Shown piece after piece: positions 10,101 through 18,000 of a stretch of 64,000 nt of DNA. Numbering within the stretch: the first letter of the stretch is position 1; each line of letters starts with the position of its first letter. The stretch comes from Aspidapion aeneum (Eukaryota > Arthropoda > Insecta > Coleoptera > Brentidae): contig OY755046.1 in NCBI GenBank assembly GCA_963576565.1, positions 69,841,719-69,905,718 on the forward strand, in the 5' to 3' direction. Below the pieces are notes generated by a model. That model was not told the origin of the DNA. It did no database searches and saw only the letters and a program-made list of their open reading frames with translations. The position numbers were made by a program, and so were the translations under genes.

Positions 10101-12448
10101 TTGGGTTTTTGCTCTAGATGGTCCCATTTAAAAATTAATAAAATCCACCTGACATAATCCGAAAAAAGGGTTCAAGTATAATAAAGGTGACAGTGCATAA
10201 CATAAAAAAATACTCTGCCAATATATTGGCACCCAAGCTCACATTAGGTGCTATAGTTATAGTGTACAGCGTGTCCCATTTTCGATGGGATTAAATGGGA
10301 AACTCGGTTATTATTAAAGATATCGATTTTCTGATTGCACCTTACCGTGCTCTTTTTTGGAGCCCTTTAAAATGGTGTAATCAGATTTTTGCTATACCCC
10401 GTGGTTTCGCTAATACAGGGAGTTTTTGAAAAAATTGCATTTTAATTAATTCCTTGTATCTCGCTTATTTTGCAAGATATTTTTATTCTGTAAAACCCTT
10501 TCTATGGCAACTTTTTTAGAACAAAATAATGACGTTGTCAATTTTTTAAAATATTGTTTAGTTCTTGAGATATGGTATTTATCATAAAAAAATTAAATAC
10601 GGACCTGGATTTTTTTTATTACTACTTTCATTGGTTCCATGCTGTTATTACCTTAAAATGATAAAACTTTAATATTTTTTTGATTTAAGGTTAAAAAAAA
10701 CTATATAATATTTGAAAAAAAAATATAGTCCGAACCTGGAAATTTCCAACGTAATTATAAATTAAAAATTGCAAGACACACTAGTTGAACGATTTTTAGT
10801 TTATCTGTTTTGAAATGATATTAAAAGATTTATAAATAAAGTCAAAAACGTTAAAAAGTTACAAAAATAATATCATACTAATTATTTGATGGTAGCACAG
10901 CAGGTCGTGAAATTTACAAAACAAAAGCGTGGAATTGACATTGTCATTTTACTTGTCATTTTTGTGAATGGCTTACAATTATTTTAAACTGGCTAGAAAT
11001 CGACCATATCCAGATTTTGAAAAATGTCATATGTTTGACTGCTTCATTCAAGCAACAAAATCCCAATATTTAAATGGCAGAAATATTTTTATGAAAAATT
11101 ACTCAAAAATGCCAACAATGTCTTACACATAATGGTAATCAGAAAAATTAGTTATTTTTTATAATTTGTTTTTTTTGTATTTTTCGTAGACTTTGTTTCA
11201 AATAAATCTGTAAATTAACGTAAAACCATTTTAATATGCTAAGTATCAAAACAGTTAAACTAAAAATTGTTTATCTAGCAATTTTTAATTTATATTTATG
11301 TTAAAAATATCCAGGTTTGGACTAATTTTTTTTTAATATTTTTTTTTACGTTAAAACAAAAAATTTTAAAATTTTTATTATTTTATGATAATTCTAGCAT
11401 GAAACCAATCAAAATAGTAATAAAAAAATCCAGGTCCGTATTTAATATTTTTATCATAAATACCATATCTCAAAAATTAAACAATATTTTAAAAAGTTGA
11501 CAACGTCATTATTTTCTTCTAAAAAAGTTGCCATGAAAAGGTTTTTACATAATAAAAATATCTCGCAAAATAAGCGAGATACAAGGGATTATTAAAAACA
11601 CAATTTTTTCAAAAACTCCCTGTATTAGCGAAACTACGGGGTATAGCAAAAATCTGATTAAGCCATTTTTAAGGGCTCAAAAAAAGAGCACGGTAAGGTG
11701 CAATCAGAAAATCAATATCTTTAATAATAAATGAGTTTCCCATTTAATCCCATCGAAAATGGGACACGCTGTACGTGTGAGGTAATAAAACTAAATATAT
11801 TTTATTCAACTCCAGACTCAATTACCTTTCATTTGATACCACACAAGCCATGTTTTGACTAATTATACCCCCACCTTTTTTTTAAAACTAAAATGTATTT
11901 TGTTTAACTCCAGACTCAATTACCTTTTGATATCATACTCGCCATATTTTTCCATAAACTTAATTTTTGAAATCTACCCCTACCCTTTTATTTGGCTTGT
12001 TTTTGGTGGATTTTGTTCATTTTTAAATGGGACCATCTCGAGCTAAAACCCAGCCTAGGTACCAAATTTCATTAAAATCGGGCTAGCGGTTTTTGAGTTA
12101 TGCGCGTTGGTCGTTACAGACAGACAGACAGACAGACATACAGACAGACAGACGGCGCAACAAAAAAGTTTCAAAATCATCTGAAACGCAAAGATATATA
12201 AAATTTTTTGAAATCGAAGCAACTTTTTTTTTCTTGAAAAAATTAGGATCACCATAGCTCACACTACTATAGTATAGTAGTAGTGTGAGCTAAATTTGAA
12301 ATTAGTTATCACAAAACTAAGCAAAACTGAACCTCCTGTATCATCAAATGGCTAGTTTACGCTAGTTTATAATTTTTTTATGTTTTTTTCTAGATGTTAC
12401 AAATGTAGCGAGGAAGGCCATTGGGCAAATGGATGTCCTAACTATTAA
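1..12448 (+). CDS. RNF8: RNF8-like RING E3 ubiquitin ligase, 3' part of gene
   Basis: Gene-level entry joining exons 1-1155, 1218-1421, 5074-5290, 5451-5634 and one of three terminal exons (8571-8628, 9665-9719, 12394-12448). All junctions are GT-AG and the phases fit (0, 0, 1, 2). Seen: a long Ser/Thr/Asn-rich region, a C3HC4 RING, a charged coiled coil, an RGG-like Arg/Gly/Asn stretch, a Pro-rich then acidic linker, and a CCHC zinc knuckle at the end. The RING and the segment after it (VLDNVIEKMVEN) resemble vertebrate RNF8, the E3 that ubiquitinates chromatin at DNA breaks. The FHA domain expected for RNF8 would lie upstream of the window, so it is not confirmed. The terminal zinc knuckle is not part of vertebrate RNF8. 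Introns are filled with transposable elements. CHFR or another RING ligase is the main alternative. Confidence 0.72.
1218..1421 (+). CDS. RNF8: RNF8-like gene, RING-finger exon
   Basis: Acceptor tctttag at 1217 and donor AAG|gtaaga after 1421; 204 bp, phase 0 on both sides. It encodes a complete C3HC4 RING: CTIC, then CSHSFC with QYC, and finally CPIC. All eight zinc ligands are present. The sequence after the RING (TRTLVLDNVIEK) continues in frame into the next exon as MVENGTEQ, the helical extension that follows the RING in RNF8. The expected role is binding a ubiquitin-charged E2. Translation past the donor soon hits a stop, which supports the splice. Confidence 0.88.
1566..1913 (-). mobile_element. 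RTE-like non-LTR reverse transcriptase fragment
   Basis: Read on the minus strand this encodes RT-like sequence: INRALNKIKNNKSPEKDEV, then LHKKGNRADLKNYRPITLLN and EQAGFRKGFITVDHLLT. These match RT motifs of RTE-type elements. There are stops in frame, so it is dead. It abuts head-to-head another RT fragment on the plus strand at about 1913. Confidence 0.7.
1914..4760 (+). mobile_element. RTE-like non-LTR element A, copy 1 (interrupted by hairpin element)
   Basis: The plus strand encodes RT fragments: IHKKGRKDICDNYRGISV, EEQAGFRAGRSTSDHLF, LYVDLQKAYDS, then a FADDE-like active site region, and the C-terminal [15 protein letters not shown] tail. Frameshifts, a stop after NTNIRV and a deletion near 2525 make it dead. 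It is split by the hairpin element at 3140-4608 and resumes at GTACAAAGAATG (4609), homologous to the uninterrupted copy at 46794. It ends near 4760, short of the TA-rich tail of other copies. Confidence 0.82.
3140..4608. mobile_element. Palindromic hairpin element, GTAC target (copy 1)
   Basis: The two ends are inverted copies of AGCGTGTCCCATTTTCGATG, and the arms (roughly 600-700 bp each) are inverted repeats of one another. The unique centre is about 3755-4010. GTAC flanks both ends (3136-3139 and 4609-4612). The empty site is visible in the paralogous retroelement at 46796, which has a single GTAC, so the insertion is clear. It can be read as a 4-bp GTAC duplication or as TA with CAGCGTG termini. 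A 60-codon minus-strand frame at 3783-3965 spans the centre; its function is unknown. Confidence 0.85.
5074..5290 (+). CDS. RNF8: RNF8-like gene, coiled-coil and RGG exon
   Basis: Acceptor ttttttcag at 5073; exon ends CAAC|gtaagc at 5290 (217 bp, phase 0 to 1). It encodes MVENGTEQ followed by about 35 residues of Glu/Lys/Arg-rich helix, then a basic Arg/Gly/Asn/Gln tract (RRGRNNRRGGGNN and onward). The helix fits the coiled coil after the RING in RNF8, which mediates dimerisation. The RGG-like tract suggests nucleic-acid binding, an inference only. The open frame just upstream of the acceptor is intron read-through. Confidence 0.8.
5451..5634 (+). CDS. RNF8: RNF8-like gene, proline-rich and acidic linker exon
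   Basis: Acceptor aattttag at 5450; ends GGCAG|gtgagt at 5634 (184 bp, phase 1 to 2). It is joined to the preceding exon as NNQ-PVQQ. It encodes a PPPPPP tract, a Ser/Thr/Pro segment, an acidic stretch (EDEDSENGWEDEYEDDEW) and a Gly/Tyr-rich end (YYGGYG). The exon is GC-richer than the surrounding introns, which supports coding. The AG left over at the 3' end completes a codon with each of the three downstream zinc-knuckle exons. Confidence 0.78.
5635..7237. other. Intron between acidic exon and first zinc-knuckle exon, unassigned part
   Basis: No exon or recognisable element core in 5635-6540. A lone hairpin-type terminus (tttacagggtgtcccaag) begins at about 6546. The rest is AT-rich and unassigned. 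Confidence 0.4.
7238..7893. mobile_element. Palindromic hairpin element flanked by TATA
   Basis: Termini CAGTGTGTCCACGTAAGTT and its inverse; arms of about 300 bp pair almost perfectly around a centre near 7560. TATA lies on both sides (7234-7237, 7894-7897). The arm resembles the partial sequence at 41214-41480. Confidence 0.78.
7960..8116. mobile_element. Short hairpin MITE (157 bp) flanked by TATA
   Basis: Termini CAGTGTGGAACAG and the inverse CTGTTCCACACTG, with TATA at 7956-7959 and 8117-8120. No coding capacity. Confidence 0.7.
8571..8628 (+). CDS. RNF8: RNF8-like gene, alternative terminal exon a (CCHC zinc knuckle)
   Basis: Acceptor tttgttttag at 8570. Joined in phase 2 it encodes S-CYICGDSGHWANGCPYRS and a TAA at 8626-8628. 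The spacing C-X2-C-X4-H-X4-C is a canonical zinc knuckle. It is the first of three in-phase terminal exons; because each has its own stop, only one can be used per transcript. I see no canonical AATAAA close downstream. Confidence 0.78.
9665..9719 (+). CDS. RNF8: RNF8-like gene, alternative terminal exon b (CCHC zinc knuckle)
   Basis: Acceptor tttctttctag at 9664. In phase 2 it encodes R-CYNCGERGHWANGCPYF and TGA at 9717-9719. The knuckle ligands and the GHWANGCP core are identical to exon a, while the fingertip residues differ. A variant ATTAAA lies about 60 bp downstream. It probably arose as a tandem exon duplication with divergence. Confidence 0.77.
9895..12294. mobile_element. AGCTCACAC-end palindromic element (copy 1), interrupted
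   Basis: Left end CTCACACGTATACTATGAC and right end GTGAGCTA with nested hairpins. The two arms are inverted copies; each contains a TCTG/CAGA microsatellite and the same block (CATAACTCAAAAA to CCTAGGTTGGG). The hairpin element at 10268-11770 is inserted in it. A second copy is at 48342-49118 and an end fragment at 23483-23620. No protein seen. Confidence 0.65.
10268..11770. mobile_element. Palindromic hairpin element, GTAC target (copy 2)
   Basis: Same family as 3140-4608: identical AGCGTGTCCC termini, same arms and same unique centre, but opposite centre orientation. GTAC is at 10264-10267 and 11771-11774. The unoccupied host sequence (reverse of CACACGTACACTATAAC at 23556) has one GTAC, which confirms the insertion boundary. 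Confidence 0.85.
12394..12448 (+). CDS. RNF8: RNF8-like gene, alternative terminal exon c (CCHC zinc knuckle)
   Basis: Acceptor tttttttctag at 12393. In phase 2 it encodes R-CYKCSEEGHWANGCPNY and TAA at 12446-12448. All zinc ligands are kept. An AATAAA at 12509-12514 lies about 60 bp after the stop, so this copy has the best poly(A) context. The tail differs most from the other two copies at the fingertip (KCSEE against ICGDS and NCGER). Confidence 0.77.
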
Positions 12449-12508
12449 ATTATCCATATATCCTTTTTTCTTCACACTTTTTTTTGTAATATTTTTATTT
12501 TTGTTAAC

Positions 12509-12514
12509 AATAAA
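12509..12514 (+). terminator. Poly(A) signal of RNF8-like terminal exon c
   Basis: AATAAA 61 bp after the stop codon of exon c, followed by a T-rich stretch. Confidence 0.55.
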
Positions 12515-13054
12515 TTCATTTAATTATTTTTTTAACCTAATGACCCATTATTTTCCAACTAAAATACTTTTACATGAATACACTGTAAAAAAAATCATGG
12601 TGTGAGTGTCAATAGAGTACAGGGTGTCTCATTATATTTTTTTCCCACCCTTTTAGACCATTAATAGTTGATATAGGGATATATAAGAAATTGTGTTCGA
12701 ACTCGCGAAATTTTTCCTTTTAAATTGCATTTTAAATTTATTCCTGATGCTTACCATATTTGACAGGCGCTCAAATTTATAGTTTTTTTAAATTGGATGC
12801 TTATATTATTTAATTAATAGATTAGGCTTGGAACATATTTTCCAAAAATACCCGATATGCCGTAGTTTAGAGCCAAAGTTTCTGAGATATTAGTAATTAT
12901 AACAGTACCGCTCTTGTGTTAATTTTAGTATCCTTATTCCAAATTATGTTAGTCCCCATGTATCAACAGTGACAATGACACAACTTTGTTGTCGTTACCG
13001 GTTGTCATTTTGAGCGTCATTAAAAAAAATAGTTGTCATTGTCACTGTTTATAC

Positions 13055-14281
13055 CAAGGCCAACACAAAAATAGAGGCCACGACCCTGAAAAAATCAGCT
13101 GTTCTCCCGGGGCTGAATTTTACATTGGGTCTTATGGGAGGTCAGACGTTTTTTATGATATTTTCAAAATGGCACTACAGATTTCCGCAAAATTTAAGTG
13201 AAATATTCTCAGACACCATCCCGATATTCCACCAAAGGTTTGTAAGGAAGCAACATGATTAAAAGGTTTAAATCTTCAAGATTTAGCATTCCTTATTTTG
13301 AATTCAAATTACCCGCCATGTACCACATGCCAACTGTTATATTTGACATGTATTTGACTTTGTTATATGTGATTGTCACATTCGCTTCTACTTTAAACTT
13401 AATTTTTGTGTGAGCTAATGAAGCGGCTATGAAAAATTAGGGCTTACTATACATTTAAAAAAAATTGTTCTGCTAGAATATAGTAAAAACAATCTCAAAA
13501 ACGGCTTTATTTAAAAAAAAAATCAAATATCCATGAACCGTCATTCCAACTTCAATATGTTAAAGACAATCAGCTGTGTCGTAACGTGACCATCAAAAAA
13601 AATCAGCCCCGGATGTGACGTCAAGGCCAACACAAAAATAGAGGCCACGACCCTGAAAAAATCAGCTGTTCTCCCGGGGCTGAATTTTACATCGGGTCTT
13701 ATGGGAGGTCAGACGTTTTTTTATGATATTTTCAAAATGGCACTACAGATTTCCGCAAAATTTCACTGAAATATTCTCAGACACCATCCCGATATTCCAC
13801 CAAAGGTTTGTAAGAAAGCAACATGATTAAAAGGTTAAAATCTTCAAGATTTAGCATTCCTTATTTTGAATTCAAATTACCCGTCATGTACCACATGCCA
13901 ACTGTTATATTTGACATGTATTTGACTTTGTCATATGTGATTGTCACATTCGCTTCTGCTTTAAACTTAATTTTTATGTGAGCTATTGAAGCGGCTATGA
14001 AAAATTAGGGCTTACTATACATTTTAAAAAAATTGTTCTGCCAGAATAAAGTAAAAACAATCTCAAAAACGGCTTTATTTAAAAAAAATCAAATATCCAT
14101 GAACCGTCATTTCAACTTCAATATTTTAAAGACAATCAGCTGTGTCGTAACGTGACCATCAAAAAAAAATCAGCCCCGGATGTGACGTCAACAAATTGGA
14201 GGATCGTGGCCCGTCCATTTTGATAGCCCAGGTGACGTCAACAAAGTGGAGGATCGTGGCCCGTCCATTTTGATAGCCCTG
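13055..14281 (+). mobile_element. 610-bp MITE family, outer copy (split by another copy)
   Basis: Begins CAAGGCCAACAC and ends TTTTGATAGCCCTG. Flanked by the perfect 7-bp duplication TTTATAC (13048-13054, 14282-14288). It is interrupted at 13622 by a second copy of the same family. Non-coding. The imperfect terminal repeat is CAAGGC / CAGGGC. Confidence 0.85.
13622..14231 (+). mobile_element. 610-bp MITE family, inner nested copy
   Basis: Complete copy ending GATAGCCCAG, flanked by GTGACGT at 13615-13621 and 14232-14238. The duplicated target is a sequence of the outer MITE itself, so this is a self-insertion after the outer copy. Confidence 0.88.
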
Positions 14282-14759
14282 TTTATACATGGGGATTAAC
14301 ATAGTTCCAAATAAGGACACTGAAATTAACACAAAAGTGGTAATGTTATTTTTTTTTCATTTAAAAATTTATCGCTAATATTTCAGAAACTATTTATCAA
14401 AAATGCGACATATGGGGTATTTTTGGAAAGTATATTATCCAAGCCTAATCTATTAATTAAATAATATAAGGAGCAACCGATTTACAAAAACTATAAATTT
14501 GCGCGCCTGTCAAATACGGTAAGCATCAGGAATAAAGTCAAGATGCAATTTAAAAGTAAAAATTTCGCGAATTCGAACACAGTTTCTTTTATATTCCTAC
14601 ATCAATTATTAATGATCTAAAAGGGTAGGAAAAAAGATAATGAGACACCCTGTACAACGTATTTATAGATGTCGCCATTTGTGTAAAAAGCATACGATAT
14701 CGCAGGCAACATTTTTCATTTTCTTACCAATATCGTAAGATTAGATTTATACACCGTCT

Positions 14760-14940
14760 CTTTACCTTTACAAAAGTGTCTCATTGACCATGCAGTGTTC
14801 TGAAGGGTCCCTTAAGGACGAAACAGTTAACTGTCAATACTTAAATAGGTGTCCATTAGATCTTGGACCCCCGTGGGTGTATAGCTTTCGAGATGCCCAC
14901 ATAAAAATAAAAGTGAATCAAAATCTTTCTATACCCACTA
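14760..14940 (+). repeat. Fragment of the dispersed repeat also at 22014-22965
   Basis: Shares CATTGACCATGCAGTGTTCT-type sequence, AGGACGAAACAGTTAACTG and GATCTTGGACCCCCGTG with copies at 22140-22240, 22650-22870 and 24780-24880. Short in-frame reading here is incidental. Confidence 0.55.
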
Positions 14941-15039
14941 AGCCACGAAAAATTGTTGTTTTCTTTATTCACTGGTACTAAACTTTACAATTGTACCATG
15001 GATTATATTACATCTTTGGATTTCTCCTTTCTTTCTGGT

Positions 15040-18000
15040 TTGGAAAAAATTTCTGTCTATGCTATTAAATCTTTCGCCCATTGTTTGTTGATTTGTAGCA
15101 GGTCTTGAGGTTTTCGATATCCTTTTTGTCTTTCATAGTCTATATAAATCTTGTAGTATGCATATTAAAAATAAAAGGGGGGTTACATGTATAATAAAAC
15201 ACACTGTACATGATAAATTACAATCAAAATTAATTTATAAATTTCTTTATTTTAATATAGGTATTTACAAATCATTTTAAAACAAAAATTTTGAGTTTTA
15301 CTAATTTTTAATTAAATATACATTTTTTGGTAGTACCTTTTTAAAACCCAACCACGGGAAACTTATCTAAAATCTTTTTTTGCAGTAACAGGAACAAAAC
15401 ACACAAACTTAAATCTTTCGCCCATTTTTTTCTCATCTGTCAAAAACTTGTAGCAGGCCATGAGCTTTTTGATATCCTTTTTGTCTTTTATAGTCTATAT
15501 AAATCTTGTAGTATGCATATTAAAGAAAAAAAGGGGGGTTACATGTATAATAAAACACCCTGTACATGATAAATTACAATCAAAATCAATTTATAAATTT
15601 CTTTATTTTAATATAGGTATTTAGAAATCATTTTAAAACAAAAATTTTGGGTTTTACTAATTTTTAATTAAATATACATTTTTTAGTAGTACCTCTTAAA
15701 ACCCAACCACGGGAAACTTATCTAAAATCTTTTTTGCAGTAGCAGGAACAAAACACACAAACTTAAATCTTTCGCCCATTTTTTTCTCATCTGTCAAAAA
15801 CTTGTAGCAGGCCATGAGGTTTTTGATATCCTTTTTGTCTTTTATAGTCTATATAAATCTTGTAGTATGCATATTAAAGAAAAAAAGGGGGGTTACATGT
15901 ATAATAAAACACCATGTTCATGATAAATTACAATCAAAATCAATTTATAAATTTCTTTATTTTAATATAAGTATTTACAAATCATTTTAAAACAAAAATT
16001 TTGAGTTTTACTAATTTTTAATTAAATATACAATTTTTGGTAGTACCTCTTAAAACCCAACCACGGGAAACTTATCTAAAATCTTTTTTGCAGTAACAGG
16101 AACAAAACACACAAACTTAAATCTTTCGCCCATTTTTTTCTCATCTGTCAAAAACTTGTAGCAGGCCTTGAGGTTTTTGATATCCTTTTTGTCTTTTATA
16201 GTCTATATAAATCTTGTAGTATGCATATTAAAGAAAAAAAGGGGGGTTACATGTATAATAAAACACCATGTTCATGATAAATTACAATCAAAATCAATTT
16301 ATAAATTTCTTTATTTTAATATAAGTATTTACAAATCATTTTAAAACAAAAATTTTGAGTTTTACTAATTTTTAATTAAATATACATTTTCCGGTAGTAC
16401 CTTCTTAAAACCCAACCACGGGAAACTTATCTAAAATCTTCTTTGCAGTAGCAGGAACAAAACACACAAATTTAAATCTTTCGCCCATTTTTTTCTCATC
16501 TATCAGAAATTTGTAGCAGGTCTTGAGGTTTTCGATATCCTTTTTGTCTTTCATAGTCTATATAAATCTTGTAGTATGCATATTAAAGAAAAAAGGGGGG
16601 TTATATGTATAATAAAACACCCTGTACATGATAAATGACAATCAAAATCAATTTATAAATTTCTTTATTTTAATATAGGTATTTACAAATCATTTTAAAA
16701 CAAAAATTTTGAGTTTTACTAATTTTTAATTAAATATACAATTTTTGGTAGTACCTCTTAAAACCCAACCACGGGAAACTTATCTAAAATCTTTTTTGCA
16801 GTAACAGGAACAAAACACACAAACTTAAATCTTTCGCCCATTTTTTTCTCATCTGTCAAAAACTTGTAGCAGGCCATGAGCTTTTTGATATCCTTTTTGT
16901 CTTTTATAGTCTATATAAATCTTGTAGTATGCATATTAAAGAAAAAAAGGGGGGTTACATGTATAATAAAACACCCTGTACATGATAAATGACAATCAAA
17001 ATCAATTTATAAATTTCTTTATGTTAATATAGGTATTTACAAATCATTTTAAAATAAATATTTTGAGTTTTACTAATTTTTAATTAAATATACATTTTTT
17101 GGTAGTACCTCTTAAAACCCAACCACGGGAAACTTATCTAAAAATTTTTTTGCAGTAGCAGGAACAAAACACACAAATTTAAATCTTTCGCCCATTTTTT
17201 TCTCATCTGTGAAAAACTTGTAGAAGGCCATGAAGTTTTCGATATCCTTTTTGTCATTCATAGTCTATATAAATCTTGTAGTATGCATATTAAAGAAAAA
17301 AAGAGGGGTTACATGTATAATAAAACACCCTGTACATGATAAATTACAATCAAAATCAATTTATAAATTTCTTTATTTTAATATAGGTATTTACAAATCA
17401 TTTTAAAATAAATATTTTGAGTTTTACTAATTTTTAATTAAATATACAATTTTTGGTAGTACCTTCTTAAAACCCAACCACGGGAAACTTATCTAAAATC
17501 TTTTTTGCAGTAGCAGGAACAAAACACACAAACTTAAATCTTTCGCCCATTTTTTTCTCATCTGTCAAAAACTTGTAGCAGGCCTTGAGGTTTTTGATAT
17601 CCTTTTTGTCTTTTATAGTCTATATAAATCTTGTAGTATGCATATTAAAGAAAAAAAGAGGGGTTACATGTATAATAAAACACCCTGTACATGATAAATT
17701 ACAATCAAAATCAATTTATAAATTTCTTTATTTTAATATAGGTATTTACAAATCATTTTAAAATAAATATTTTGAGTTTTACTAATTTTTAATTAAATAT
17801 ACATTTTTTAGTAGTACCTCTTAAAACCCAACCACGGGAAACTTATCTAAAAATTTTTTTGCAGTAGCAGGAACAAAACACACAAATTTAAATCTTTCGC
17901 CCATTTTTTTCTCATCTGTGAAAAACTTGTAGCAGGCCATGAAGTTTTCGATATCCTTTTTGTCTTTCATAGTCTATATAAATCTTGTAGTATGCATATT

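Larger units (their letters stand above)
12621..14651. mobile_element. Palindromic hairpin element with GTAC flanks, carrying nested MITEs
   Basis: Left end AGGGTGTCTCATTATATTTT and right end inverse (AATGAGACACCCT), flanked by GTAC at 12617-12620 and 14652-14655. The arms 12621-13047 and 14289-14651 are imperfect inverted repeats. Two 610-bp MITEs, one inside the other, occupy the centre. Confidence 0.78.
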
